Counted from the first letter of the stretch, positions 54,717 through 64,000 are shown. The stretch is 64,000 nt of DNA from Chryseobacterium fluminis (GCF_026314945.1 NZ_CP111121.1:2914001-2978000); one strand, 5' to 3'. Program-made: numbers and translations. Notes: generated by a model from the letters alone, not told the origin.

Positions 54717-56870
54717 ATGAAAAATGTACTGATCTGTGCCTCACTGTTGGGGTCTATACTAGCGTTTTCGCAGGAAAAGGATTCTGTTAAATCAAATGAT
54801 ATTGAAGAAGTAGTGGTTAATGGAAAATATTACAAGAAATATGTAGAAAAAGAAGGATCTTCTTCGATGCGTCTGGATGAAGAATTAATTAAGATTCCAC
54901 AAAACGTTTCCATCATTACCAACAGGGCATTGGAAGATCAGCAGGTAACTACAATGAGTGATGGTGTTCTTAGAAACGTTGCTGGAGCACAAAGGCTGGA
55001 GCACTGGGGAGATATGTACACCAGAGTAAATATGAGAGGTTCCAGAGCATCAGCTTTTATGAATGGAGTAAATGTTACTTCAAACTGGGGACCACTAAGT
55101 GAAGATATGTCGTTTGTAGATCACATCGAATTTATCAAAGGACCGGCTGGTTTCTTGATGTCAAATGGTGAACCAAGCGGTATTTATAATATTGTAACCA
55201 AAAAGCCTACCGGACAATCTTTAAACGGCTCAGCCAGAATTACTCTTGGAAGTTACAATATGTACAGAGGAGAAACTGATATTGACACCAAAATTACCGA
55301 CAAGATTGCTTTTAGATTGAATTTAATGGCTCAGAATAAAAAAAGTTTCAGAGACTATGAATTTAATGACAGATATATCATAAATCCTTCATTAAAAGTA
55401 AATCTTACAGATAAAACAACCCTTACTGCAGAATACATCTATCAAAAGGCTAAGATGTCTGAAGTAGGTTCCGCATATGTTTATAGCTTTGAAGGATACG
55501 GAACAAAACCTGTAGAATTTACAGTGACCGATCCTGGAATTGATCCTACCAATGTCACAAATAATACAGTAAATGTAAATCTCCAACATAAATTCAATGA
55601 AAACTGGAAATTAACTACTCAATTGACGTATGTGAATGAATATACTATGGGTAGCGATATCTGGCCAGGACAATTTATTTCAAACACACAATTTATCAGA
55701 ACATTAAATTTCTGGGAAGCAAGCAATGTTATGAAGTTTGGCCAGGCATTTCTGAACGGATATGCAAAAACAGGATCAGTTTCTCATAAGATTCTTGCAG
55801 GCCTTGATATGGGCTCTAAAAAATACTTAGCAGATTGGTCTGAGAGCGGCCCACTGGATACTGTTGATAAACCTTTTGATCTTAATTCTGCAGTATATCA
55901 AGGAGTTGTAAATTATCCACATTTTAATAATGAGGGAAAATCTCTTCTGGAAAGAGCCACCCCTTACGGCACTATTGAACAGGAATATACAGGGGTATAT
56001 TTACAGGACGAATTAGGCTTCTTCAACGATGCCTTAAGATTAACTCTTGCAGCAAGGTACACCAATGTAAAAGAAAACAGTTACGGAACAAAAACTGAAG
56101 CGAACAGAATTACTCCCCGTATTGGTTTAAGCTATTCTATCGATACAGATATGTCTGTCTACGCATTGTATGATCAGGCATTCTCACCGCAATCCGGATT
56201 ATTCAGAGACGGAACAACTGCAAAACCTATTACTGGGAACAATTTTGAAGTTGGTGCTAAAAAAGACTGGTTCGGAGGAAAATGGAACACGACATTATCT
56301 CTATATAACATCAATAAAAATAATGCAATCGGCACAGATCCAACAGATCCGAATGGAATGTTTTCAATATTCCTTGGAAAAACAAGAGTACAAGGAGCCG
56401 AATTTGACTTAAAAGGGGAAATTACTAAAGGGTTCAATGCTATTTTTAATTATGCATTTACAGAAAATAAATTTGTAGAGACTACTCCATTAGCCAATAA
56501 AGGAGACAAAGTTCCGGGATATGCAAAACACACCGTAAATGGTTGGTTAAATTATACCTTTACACAAGGTGATTTAGAAGGATTCGGATTAAGTTTTGGA
56601 GGAACTTTCTTAGGAGGGAGAAGCAGTTGGAATTGGGGAAGTACAAATGCTCCGCTGGAAATGAATGACTATTTGAAATTTGATGCCGGTCTTTCCTGGG
56701 AGAATACAAAATTCCGGGTTGGCATGAATGTATTTAATGTTTTCAACAGATACCTATATAGTGGAAGCAGCATCAACTTTACCATGACAGATAATACGCA
56801 GAGAGGAGGCTACTACTATCAGGCGGAAGCTCCACGAAACTTTAGATTATCAATAGGATACAAATTTTAA
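54717..56870 (+). CDS. TonB-dependent siderophore receptor
   Basis: 717 residues from the ATG at 54717; a TTG three codons earlier is less likely. Signal peptide ends AFSQ. The plug domain (about 45-165) contains IPQNVSIITNRALEDQQ, TRVNMRGSRASAFMNGV and IEFIKGPAGFLMSNGEPSGIYNIVTKKP, typical of the FhuA/FoxA-like ferric-siderophore class. The barrel ends RLSIGYKF. Followed after 38 bases by a PepSY membrane protein. No siderophore synthesis genes are near, so it probably takes up foreign siderophores. Confidence 0.92.
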   Translation: MKNVLICASLLGSILAFSQEKDSVKSNDIEEVVVNGKYYKKYVEKEGSSSMRLDEELIKIPQNVSIITNRALEDQQVTTMSDGVLRNVAGAQRLEHWGDMYTRVNMRGSRASAFMNGVNVTSNWGPLSEDMSFVDHIEFIKGPAGFLMSNGEPSGIYNIVTKKPTGQSLNGSARITLGSYNMYRGETDIDTKITDKIAFRLNLMAQNKKSFRDYEFNDRYIINPSLKVNLTDKTTLTAEYIYQKAKMSEVGSAYVYSFEGYGTKPVEFTVTDPGIDPTNVTNNTVNVNLQHKFNENWKLTTQLTYVNEYTMGSDIWPGQFISNTQFIRTLNFWEASNVMKFGQAFLNGYAKTGSVSHKILAGLDMGSKKYLADWSESGPLDTVDKPFDLNSAVYQGVVNYPHFNNEGKSLLERATPYGTIEQEYTGVYLQDELGFFNDALRLTLAARYTNVKENSYGTKTEANRITPRIGLSYSIDTDMSVYALYDQAFSPQSGLFRDGTTAKPITGNNFEVGAKKDWFGGKWNTTLSLYNINKNNAIGTDPTDPNGMFSIFLGKTRVQGAEFDLKGEITKGFNAIFNYAFTENKFVETTPLANKGDKVPGYAKHTVNGWLNYTFTQGDLEGFGLSFGGTFLGGRSSWNWGSTNAPLEMNDYLKFDAGLSWENTKFRVGMNVFNVFNRYLYSGSSINFTMTDNTQRGGYYYQAEAPRNFRLSIGYKF

Positions 56871-56908
56871 TATACAAAAGTTAACCCCTACAAGGTTAAC
56901 TTTTTACT

Positions 56909-58108
56909 ATGAAGAAGAAACATCATCATAAAAAGAAACCTTCTTTTATAAAAAAATGGTCTGCCAAACTGCATTTGTGGTTTGGCTTGTCCGTTGGGCT
57001 GGTTGTATTCATTGTTTCTTTAACCGGGACGATGTATGTTTTTAAGGATGAGATTCAAAATCGGCTTCGTAAAGAAGCAATCTTTGTAAAAAAGGAAACG
57101 ATCACCCAGACACCACTTTCAATCGAAATCCTTCGGGAAAAAGTCGATCTGGAAGTCAATGAAAAATTCCCGGTCAGTTCAGTAGAAATTCCTTTAAATA
57201 AGAATAAGTCATATAAATTTCTTTATTACGAAAAGGATAAAGAAGCGTGGAATTATTTTGATGAGGTTAAAATCAATAAACTGGTGTATGTCAATCCGTA
57301 TACCGGTGAGATTTTAGGGATTTATAATGAAAAATATGACCTGTTTCCTATTCTAAAATCCATTCACTGGAGCCTTTTATTAAAAGCCGACTGGGGAAAG
57401 TATGTAGTGGGCATTCCTGTCGTATTATTTATGATCATGCTGGTTACGGGGATTGTCCTTTGGTGGCCGAAGAACAAAAAGATGAGAAAAGGACGTTTCT
57501 CCTTCGACTGGAAAAACGTGAAAACCTGGAAACGCAAAAACTATGATCTTCATAATGTTTTGGGCTTTTATGCTTCATTTATTGCTCTTCTGATGAGTAT
57601 TTCAGGGATTTACTTTTCATATCCATGGGTGAAGAATGCTTTTAACTTTACATTAACAGGATCCGCAGAGCTTCCTAAAGAAAAAGAAATCAAATCTCCT
57701 GATTCTCTTTCCGCTAAAAACAATTCGGTTTTTGACCTCACTGCACAGGAAACCCGGAAGATGTATTCCGCCTCATCTAGTTTCAGAATCCCGCTGAACG
57801 GAAAAAATAAGAAAGGAAAAGAGCTAAAGAACCTCCCTGTTACCGTTTATGGTGAGGATGGAAAATTTGCAGTCAGACATCAACTGGCTTTTGACAGATA
57901 TTCAGGGAAGCTTCTGTCTAATAAACCCCATCAGCAACTGAACAATGCCGAAAAATATGCTAACGCCAATTATGATATCCATACCGGTTCGTACTTTGGA
58001 ATGGCAGGAAAAATCATCTGGTTTATAGCAGGATTAATCTGCACTTCACTGCCTGTAACAGGATTTCTGATCTGGATGGGCAGGAAGAAAAAAGGAATTA
58101 AAAAATGA
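56909..58108 (+). CDS. PepSY-associated membrane protein (1)
   Basis: 399 residues beginning with a basic MKKKHHHKKKPSF tail, then WSAKLHLWFGLSVGLVVFIVSLTG, the opening helix of PepSY_TM (COG3182) proteins. Three further helices lie near 160-180, 225-245 and 370-390. Extracytoplasmic loops contain PepSY-like folds (EILREKVDLEVNEKFPVSSVEIP). Family members act as or with ferric-siderophore reductases or in periplasmic iron release. Its stop overlaps the next start (ATGA). Confidence 0.88.
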   Translation: MKKKHHHKKKPSFIKKWSAKLHLWFGLSVGLVVFIVSLTGTMYVFKDEIQNRLRKEAIFVKKETITQTPLSIEILREKVDLEVNEKFPVSSVEIPLNKNKSYKFLYYEKDKEAWNYFDEVKINKLVYVNPYTGEILGIYNEKYDLFPILKSIHWSLLLKADWGKYVVGIPVVLFMIMLVTGIVLWWPKNKKMRKGRFSFDWKNVKTWKRKNYDLHNVLGFYASFIALLMSISGIYFSYPWVKNAFNFTLTGSAELPKEKEIKSPDSLSAKNNSVFDLTAQETRKMYSASSSFRIPLNGKNKKGKELKNLPVTVYGEDGKFAVRHQLAFDRYSGKLLSNKPHQQLNNAEKYANANYDIHTGSYFGMAGKIIWFIAGLICTSLPVTGFLIWMGRKKKGIKK

Positions 58109-60222
58109 AGAAAATAATACTATCGGCAGCGGTTTTAGCTGCGATCACCACGTTTGCCCAACAACAGGATTCTTTACAGGTGAAAGATGTGGACGAAGTG
58201 GTAATGACTGCATCCAGAAAAAAAGAAAGCATCAAAGAAATACCGGGTTCCGTGACCATTGTCGGATTGAAGCAGGTTCAGTCCCAATTAACCGTTAATT
58301 CGGATATCACCAGTATATTACAATATACGGTCCCGAGTCTGGCAACGAGTTCAGGACAAACCTCCAACACCGGACAGACTTTGCGGGGTCGACAGGTTCT
58401 GGTTTTGATTGACGGGATCCCCCAATCTACTCCTCTCAGAAACGGAGCCAGAGATCTACGTTCCATTGATCCATCCGTTATCGAAAGAATTGAAGTGATT
58501 AAAGGAGCATCTTCTATCTATGGCAATGGTGCTGACGGAGGAATTATCAATTATATCACCCGGAAAAGCAATTCTGCGCAAAAGATTTCAGGAATTTCCC
58601 AGTTGGGCATCACAGGACAGCCGTATGGCGGAACCTTGGGATTCAGGGCCAGTCAACTGCTTTCAGGAAAAATAACCAATAAGTTTGACTACGTGGTTTC
58701 ATTAGCGTATGAAAAGACAGGCTATATGAAAGATGCGGACGGTGTCAATCTCAGTCCTACGTACAGCACCGCAAAGATGGATAATTATAACGGTATGATC
58801 AAGCTGGGTTATAATATCAATGCTGACCAGAGAATTGAGGCTTCCTATATTGGCTATGCTTCAAAATCGGATCTGAACTTAGGATTAAAGACCGGAAAAT
58901 ACGGTTTGATTCCAACGATTGGAGAAGGAGAAGGAAAGAGCCTAGAAACGACTCCACAGGGAACCCCGAGAAATCATAATTTCAAGATCAGCTACGACAA
59001 TAAAAATCTCTGGAAGGGAACTGCATTGAATGTAAATCTTTATTTGCAGGATTTCAGAACCGTTTATGGATACAGCGATACTTTCCTGAACGGAGGACAG
59101 TCTAATGTGATCTCGAATAAAAAAGGAGCACGAATCAACCTGGATACCCAATTATGGAACGCTACAAACTCCCAGGGAGAAGTCATCTACGGCGTGGATA
59201 TTCTGAATGATCAGACGGTTCAGAAACTGGAAGACGGCCGGTACTGGACGCCGGATATGGATATGACCAATATTGCCCCTTTCCTATTGGTTAAAATTGA
59301 TTTATTAAAAAAATTAACGATCAAAGGTGGACTCCGTTATGAAAATATGAAAGTGAAAGTCGGTGATTTCAATACCCTTTCAACAATCAAATCTGACGGA
59401 ACCTTCACCAAAAGCATTTTTGTAACAGGCGGAGATCTGGAATATAATGCTTTGGTAGCCAATTTTGGTCTCCGGTATAACATTAATCCGATGATCAATC
59501 TGTTCGGGAGTTTTTCTCAGGCCTACTCTATTAATGAGCTGGGAAGAATTTTAAGAACATCTACCTCCGATACGATCAGTAATCTTGAAACCAAGCCCAT
59601 TATTGTCAACAATTACGAACTGGGCGCTACAGGACAGATTACCAAATGGATCAATTATGAAGTGACTTCTTATGTAAGTACGTCCAAACTGGGAGCCACA
59701 TTTATCCAGAGCCCGGACAGAGCGTTAACGATTCAGAGAGCTCCGGAAGTGATTTATGGTGTTGAAGGGTTTTTACATTTTACTCCTGCCAGATGGATCA
59801 GTTTTGGAGGAAGCTACAGCTGGATGGAGGGAATCACTTCATTGAAAGATGACGGAGATTATTCGAACAGGATCAACAACAGCAGAATTTCAGCTCCGAA
59901 GGTACTGACTTATCTTCAGGTGAGACCTTTAAAGAGTCTGTCTGTAGGATTAGACATGCTTCACGCTTTTAAACAGGACCGTTTTGTTCCGAACGTGAAA
60001 ACGGGACTCTATGCCTATGGCGAAGGTAAAGTTCCGGAATACACCGTTTTTAATTTTAAATCAAGCTATGAGGTTAACAGCAACTGGAAACTTTCTTTGG
60101 GCATTGAAAATGTTTTCAATAAGCTGTATCAGCCTGCCATCGCATGGTGGACCGCGAGAGACAGCGATTTTAACAACGCTTTGGGAATGAGGGGAACTTT
60201 TATGGTTGAATATAAATTTTAG
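58105..60222 (+). CDS. TonB-dependent receptor
   Basis: 705 residues: signal peptide ending TTFAQ, plug domain with DEVVMTASRKKESIKEIPGS (a TonB-box-like start), GQTLRGRQVLVLIDGIP and IEVIKGASSIYGNGADGGIINYITRK, then a barrel ending GTFMVEYKF. The DEVVMTASRK start and LIDGIP motif are common in siderophore and vitamin B12/heme receptors. Translationally coupled to the PepSY gene before it, supporting metal or siderophore uptake. Confidence 0.92.
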   Translation: MKKIILSAAVLAAITTFAQQQDSLQVKDVDEVVMTASRKKESIKEIPGSVTIVGLKQVQSQLTVNSDITSILQYTVPSLATSSGQTSNTGQTLRGRQVLVLIDGIPQSTPLRNGARDLRSIDPSVIERIEVIKGASSIYGNGADGGIINYITRKSNSAQKISGISQLGITGQPYGGTLGFRASQLLSGKITNKFDYVVSLAYEKTGYMKDADGVNLSPTYSTAKMDNYNGMIKLGYNINADQRIEASYIGYASKSDLNLGLKTGKYGLIPTIGEGEGKSLETTPQGTPRNHNFKISYDNKNLWKGTALNVNLYLQDFRTVYGYSDTFLNGGQSNVISNKKGARINLDTQLWNATNSQGEVIYGVDILNDQTVQKLEDGRYWTPDMDMTNIAPFLLVKIDLLKKLTIKGGLRYENMKVKVGDFNTLSTIKSDGTFTKSIFVTGGDLEYNALVANFGLRYNINPMINLFGSFSQAYSINELGRILRTSTSDTISNLETKPIIVNNYELGATGQITKWINYEVTSYVSTSKLGATFIQSPDRALTIQRAPEVIYGVEGFLHFTPARWISFGGSYSWMEGITSLKDDGDYSNRINNSRISAPKVLTYLQVRPLKSLSVGLDMLHAFKQDRFVPNVKTGLYAYGEGKVPEYTVFNFKSSYEVNSNWKLSLGIENVFNKLYQPAIAWWTARDSDFNNALGMRGTFMVEYKF

Positions 60223-60470
60223 TTGGATTTAAACATTAAGAAAATTTAAGTCGTTTAGGATAGCTAAGAACCATCTTGGATGTTTATGGAATACAACGCT
60301 TAGATAATTAAAAAAGTCAAATTTCTAAATCTATCTTTTTGGCTATTAAATGTCTTAACTTCTTAATGTATAACAAAAATTAGAAGAAGAACTTTGTATA
60401 ATGTGTGAAAAAAATAAGCCCCAATTCTTAGCATAGCAATTTATAAACATTCTAAATAAAAATTAAATCT

Positions 60471-60478
60471 TATCTTTG
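60471..60478 (+). promoter_or_regulatory. Promoter of the second PepSY gene
   Basis: TATCTTTG, 18 bases before the start. ATTCTAAAT at 60449 resembles half of the palindrome before the first receptor. The rest of 60223-60470 shows no gene. Confidence 0.45.
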
Positions 60479-60495
60479 CCGAACTTAAGGATAAC

Positions 60496-61695
60496 ATGAA
60501 GAAAAAGCATCACCACAGGAAAAAACCCAGCGCGCTGAAAAAATGGACCGGAAAACTGCATTTATGGTTGGGTCTTGGAATTGGTTTTTTGATTTTTATT
60601 ATTTCCATTACGGGAGCATTGTATGTTTTTAAAGATGAAGTTGAAAATTTCACGAGGAAGGAGGTTATTTACCACAACGAGCAAAATATTGATCAAAAGC
60701 AGATTCTTCCGATCCGTACTTTAGAAAAAGCAGTTGCTGAGCAGGTCAAAGAAAAATATCCTATCCACTGGGTTAATATCCCGATCGATAAAAAAATGTC
60801 GTATCTTTTTTACTGGTATGAGCATGATCCGAAAGGCTGGAATTATTTTGAGGAATTTCCGATCTATAAGGTAGCCTATGTTAATCCTTACAGCGGAAAG
60901 GTTCTCCGAACGTATGACGAGAAAAACGGTTTCTTCCAGATTGTAAAGATGATTCACTGGAGCTATCTTCTGAAGCAGGATTGGGGAACTTATCTGGTGG
61001 GGATTCCGGTTATCATCTTTGTTATTATGCTGATCTCGGGAATTATTCTCTGGTGGCCGAAGAACAAGGCAGCGAGAAAGCAACGCTTCTCTTTTAAATG
61101 GCAAAATGTTAAAAACTGGAAACGAAAAAACTATGATCTTCATAATGTCCTTGGATTTTATGCCTCCATTTTTGCGCTGATCTTTTCATTAACAGGACTA
61201 TTTTATGCATTTTTTGCCGTTCAGGCAGCATTTTATTTTATTTTCTCCGGCGGCAGCACGCAATATCCGGACTTCTCCTCGATTAAGACAAAAGCGCCTA
61301 TTGAGATGAGAACGGAAGGCACCTTAGACAAAATAAGCAATACCGTAAAGGCAAAATATCCTGATTCCTATGGTTTCTCCATCGATTTGGGACACGAACA
61401 TATGGATGATCATGAGCACCCCAATTTCGAGGTATATGTAAAACACTTATCCTATTCTTATCATAAAAGCAGCAGTCTGATTTTCGATGAAAATTCCGGA
61501 GAACTGCTTCACACTCATGATATGAAAGATAAAAATTTCGGTGAAAAAGCAGTGGGAGCCAATTATGATATTCACGTAGGATCCATTTTAGGACTGCCTA
61601 CCAAGATTATTGCTTTTGTTGTCAGCATTATATGTGCCTCATTACCAGTCACCGGATTCCTCATCTGGTGGGGAAGGAGAAAAAGAAAACCGTAA
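60496..61695 (+). CDS. PepSY-associated membrane protein (2)
   Basis: 399 residues, the same length as the protein at 56909 and clearly its paralogue: MKKKHHHRKKPSA tail, WTGKLHLWLGLGIGFLIFIISITG, shared VGIPVIIFVIMLISGIILWWPKNK and KRKNYDLHNVLGFYAS. The periplasmic region differs and adds a His-rich stretch (GHEHMDDHEHPNFE) absent in paralogue 1, which could bind metal. Separately promoted. Likely a ferric-siderophore or heme-linked membrane reductase component, by family only. Confidence 0.88.
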   Translation: MKKKHHHRKKPSALKKWTGKLHLWLGLGIGFLIFIISITGALYVFKDEVENFTRKEVIYHNEQNIDQKQILPIRTLEKAVAEQVKEKYPIHWVNIPIDKKMSYLFYWYEHDPKGWNYFEEFPIYKVAYVNPYSGKVLRTYDEKNGFFQIVKMIHWSYLLKQDWGTYLVGIPVIIFVIMLISGIILWWPKNKAARKQRFSFKWQNVKNWKRKNYDLHNVLGFYASIFALIFSLTGLFYAFFAVQAAFYFIFSGGSTQYPDFSSIKTKAPIEMRTEGTLDKISNTVKAKYPDSYGFSIDLGHEHMDDHEHPNFEVYVKHLSYSYHKSSSLIFDENSGELLHTHDMKDKNFGEKAVGANYDIHVGSILGLPTKIIAFVVSIICASLPVTGFLIWWGRRKRKP

Positions 61696-61790
61696 AGACC
61701 GCTTAATTTTTTTTAAAATAAATGTTTTGTTAATAATCCATTAATCCAATCTTTTTTATAATTTTAACCTTTTAGAATTTAAGAATAGAA

Positions 61791-62759
61791 ATGTCATTAA
61801 TAGATTTATCGAAACACGTAGCCCTTGGAATTGATATTGGTGGTACAAATACCAAATTTGGAGTTGTAAACCACCGCGGTGAAGTTCTTGAAAAAGGAAA
61901 TTTGAGAACGGATGCCTATGAAAAGGTTGAGGATTTTATCGATGCTTTATATGAACAGGTAAATCCTCTCATTGAAAGCCACGGAACCGAAAAAAACTTT
62001 GACGGAATCGGAGTGGGTGCACCCAACGGCAATTATTATAAAGGAACCATCGAGCAGGCGCCCAATTTACCATGGAAAGGAGTTGTTCCTTTTGCGGAAA
62101 TGATGACCAGTAAATTCGGGATGCCGTGTACCATCACCAATGATGCCAATGCAGCAGCATTTGGGGAAATGCTTTTCGGAGCGGCCCGCGGAATGAAAGA
62201 TTTTATCATGATCACACTGGGGACCGGAGTAGGAAGCGGAATCGTAGCGAGCGGAAGGCTGGTGTACGGCCATGACGGATTTGCCGGAGAGCTGGGGCAT
62301 ACCATCGTAAAGCCAGGTGGAAGAAAACACTGGAGCACCGGTTCTGAAGGAAGCCTTGAAGCCTATGCATCGGCGACGGGAATCGCGATCACGGCCAAGA
62401 AAATGAGAGCTGAGTTTCCGGAATCTATGCTGAGCCAGTTCCCTGAAGAGGCCATTAATTCTAAAACAGTACACGAATGTGCTTTAAAAGGAGATCCGAT
62501 TTCGATTGAGGTTTTCAGGTATACCGGTCAGAAATTAGGAGAAGCTTTAGCTAATTTCGTGATGTTCTCATCACCCGAAGCCATACTTTTATTTGGAGGA
62601 GTGATCAAAGCCGGCGATTTTATCTTAAAGCCTACAAAACTTCATATGGAAAGGAATCTTCTTCCTATTTTCAGAAATAAAGTAAAATTGGTGTTCAGTG
62701 AACTGGACGAAGCCGACGCTGCTATTTTGGGAGCAAGCGCCCTGGTTTGGGAAAAATAA
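61791..62759 (+). CDS. ROK-family sugar kinase (glucokinase-like) lacking zinc cysteines
   Basis: 322 residues with ALGIDIGGTNTKFGVV (phosphate loop), ITNDANAAAFGEML with the catalytic Asp, LGTGVGSGIV, and GELGHTIV with the conserved His. At the place where most ROK proteins have CxCGxxGCLE, this one reads WSTGSEGSLE, so all three zinc-binding cysteines are gone. Substrate and catalytic residues otherwise look intact. Expected to phosphorylate glucose or a related hexose using ATP. Confidence 0.88.
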   Translation: MSLIDLSKHVALGIDIGGTNTKFGVVNHRGEVLEKGNLRTDAYEKVEDFIDALYEQVNPLIESHGTEKNFDGIGVGAPNGNYYKGTIEQAPNLPWKGVVPFAEMMTSKFGMPCTITNDANAAAFGEMLFGAARGMKDFIMITLGTGVGSGIVASGRLVYGHDGFAGELGHTIVKPGGRKHWSTGSEGSLEAYASATGIAITAKKMRAEFPESMLSQFPEEAINSKTVHECALKGDPISIEVFRYTGQKLGEALANFVMFSSPEAILLFGGVIKAGDFILKPTKLHMERNLLPIFRNKVKLVFSELDEADAAILGASALVWEK

Positions 62760-62907
62760 CACCTGAATGCTATTTAAATATATGGAGCATCCTTTTAAGG
62801 GTGCTTTTTGTTTTTGAGTTTCCCACGGATCTCACGGATTCCCGCAGATGTTTAGGTTTAATTATTGTTTTACTATCAAAACTGTATAGATACAGCTTTG
62901 TTAGAAT

Positions 62908-63006
62908 CTTCGGCTGCTTCGCGCTAAGGATGATACTCTTAATATGATCTGTCCAATTTCATTCGAAAATCTGTAACGCTGTCATCCTGAGCCTGTCGAA
63001 GGATCT
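62908..63006. repeat. Intergenic repeat copy A
   Basis: Begins CTTCGGCTGCTTCGCGCTAA and ends GTCGAAGGATC. Shares the exact 20-base core GATCTGTCCAATTTCATTCG with copy B. The ends resemble the dispersed TCATCCTGAGC/GTCGAAGGATC elements of bacterial spacers. Confidence 0.7.
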
Positions 63007-63056
63007 TTTATAATATTTCAATTCTTTTCTGTTTGAGATTCTGCTTCGTTGAAATA

Positions 63057-63146
63057 CTTCGGCTGCTGCACGCTAAGAATGATACTCTTGATAGATCTGT
63101 CCAATTTCATTCGAAAATTAGTAACGTTGGCACCCTGAAGGATCTT
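63057..63146. repeat. Intergenic repeat copy B
   Basis: Begins CTTCGGCTGCTGCACGCTAA; diverged from copy A by scattered substitutions and a deletion near its end (CACCCTGAAGGATC). Confidence 0.7.
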
Positions 63147-63351
63147 ATTATATTTGAATCCTCCTTATGAGGCACAATTTTGTAAGAATCCTTCGACTAT
63201 TGCCCGCTCAGGACTCCTCATCATGCAGAATTATACATGAATTAATTTGTCTCATCTATCATCATCATTTGTCTTTAGACGGGTTTGAAGACCCTACTTG
63301 AAAAACTTTTTCTTATTTTTGATTAGTTTTTTAATACAATAATCAACCTAA

Positions 63352-63906
63352 ATGGATAACAATAAATTAGAACAGATTACTTTCGGAGGCGGATGTTTCT
63401 GGTGTGTGGAAAGCTGTTTCAATATGCTTAAAGGAGTACAGTCTGCTGTTTCCGGATATTCGGGAGGTCACAAAGACCACCCTACTTATGAAGAGGTCTG
63501 CACAGGAGAAACGGGCCATGCGGAAGTAGTACAGATCACTTACGATCCGGCTGTAATCTCTTATGAACAATTAATGGATGTATTTTTCTTTCTCCATGAT
63601 CCTACCCAACTGAACAGACAGGGGAATGATATCGGAACTCAGTACCGTTCCGTAATTTACTATACAGATGATGCAGAAAAGTCAAAAGCTGAAGAAGCCA
63701 TCAAAACATCACAGGAATCAGGAAAATGGACCGGCACATACGTAACTGAAGTAACGAAATTCGAGAAATTCTGGGCTGCTGAACAGTACCACCAGGGATA
63801 TTATCATGAAAATCCTACGCAGCCTTATTGCAGCGCCGTCGTGGGCCCGAAAATCCAGAAGTTTAAAAAGCATTTCGGAGAACTGGGAATGCTGAATGAA
63901 GAATAA
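63352..63906 (+). CDS. msrA: Peptide-methionine (S)-S-oxide reductase MsrA
   Basis: 184 residues that reduce methionine-S-sulfoxide in proteins. FGGGCFWCVESCF near 11-23 has the catalytic Cys, GYSGGHKDHPTYEEVCTGETGHAEVVQ the substrate pocket, and EQYHQGYYHENP the conserved tail motif. A Cys near the C-terminus (QPYCSAVVGP) may serve as resolving cysteine. No MsrB fusion and no signal peptide, so cytoplasmic. Confidence 0.95.
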   Translation: MDNNKLEQITFGGGCFWCVESCFNMLKGVQSAVSGYSGGHKDHPTYEEVCTGETGHAEVVQITYDPAVISYEQLMDVFFFLHDPTQLNRQGNDIGTQYRSVIYYTDDAEKSKAEEAIKTSQESGKWTGTYVTEVTKFEKFWAAEQYHQGYYHENPTQPYCSAVVGPKIQKFKKHFGELGMLNEE

Positions 63907-63966
63907 ACGGAGTCTGCATTTATTAATACCCATCAGATCGGACTTTATAATTTTAAGACAATAAAC

Positions 63967-63994
63967 GAAGCGAAGAGATATTTCTCTTCGCTTC
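63967..63994 (+). terminator. Hairpin after msrA
   Basis: GAAGCGAAGAGA and TCTCTTCGCTTC form a perfect 12-bp stem around TATT. No T run follows, so termination strength is uncertain. Confidence 0.5.
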
Positions 63995-64000
63995 TGTGTA

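Larger units (their letters stand above)
62760..63351. other. Repeat-bearing intergenic region
   Basis: 592 bases with no supported gene. It contains two copies of an approximately 95-bp repeat and a third, weaker piece near 63191-63222. The usual promoter for msrA should lie at its right end (TATTTTTG near 63313). Confidence 0.65.

Noticed and set aside
62067..62474. Minus-strand ORF of 135 codons opposite the ROK kinase
   Set aside because: Antisense to a strong family match, with an Arg/Ser/His-rich composition typical of shadow frames.

Overview
The window looks like chromosome from a flavobacterium of the Chryseobacterium type (Weeksellaceae, Bacteroidota). Grounds: low to moderate GC; promoters of the Bacteroidota form (TAnnTTTG at -7, often TTTG about 20 bases upstream) with little Shine-Dalgarno signal; a type IX secretion sorting domain; GLPGLI, DUF5686, DUF2797 and TonB-dependent receptor families; and a dispersed set of small peptides with an MKNLKKL-type double-glycine leader. 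The genus is inferred from protein resemblance, not from a search.

Layout. 1-13.7 kb: miaB (cut by the window edge), two secreted TonB-C-like proteins, a poxB-MFS operon, lysA preceded by what looks like a complete lysine attenuator, a DnaQ-type exonuclease, a HerA-like ATPase, and a sulfur operon (persulfide dioxygenase-rhodanese fusion, rhodanese lipoprotein, thioredoxin). 13.7-16.3 kb: rseP and two tandem identical tRNA-Asn genes. 16.2-21.4 kb: an AT-rich integrated element bounded by a 55-bp direct repeat of the tRNA-Asn 3' end and its flank. It holds a transposase IS, a deletion derivative of that IS, a frameshifted tyrosine integrase, two further frameshifted small genes and a GLPGLI protein.

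21.6-43.5 kb: ordinary core and envelope genes. These include a DUF5686 outer-membrane protein, rplU-rpmA, a lipoprotein metallopeptidase, miaE, tryptophanase, a PQQ sugar dehydrogenase, a T9SS-exported PNGase F-like protein, uvrB, an AI-2E family membrane protein, pabB-pabC, menD and an IPNS-like oxygenase. 43.5-44.5 kb: three small leader peptides. 44.5-64 kb: a PA0069-type radical SAM protein, an AsmA-like giant, DUF2797, a sugar epimerase, secA, a TonB receptor/PepSY/TonB receptor/PepSY iron-uptake cluster, a ROK kinase lacking its zinc cysteines, a repeat-bearing spacer, and msrA.

The observations most worth a second look are the lysA leader (Lys-rich 23-residue peptide followed by mutually exclusive antiterminator and terminator hairpins), the five leader-conserved and core-diverse peptide genes with no dedicated maturation genes nearby, and the decayed tRNA-Asn element.
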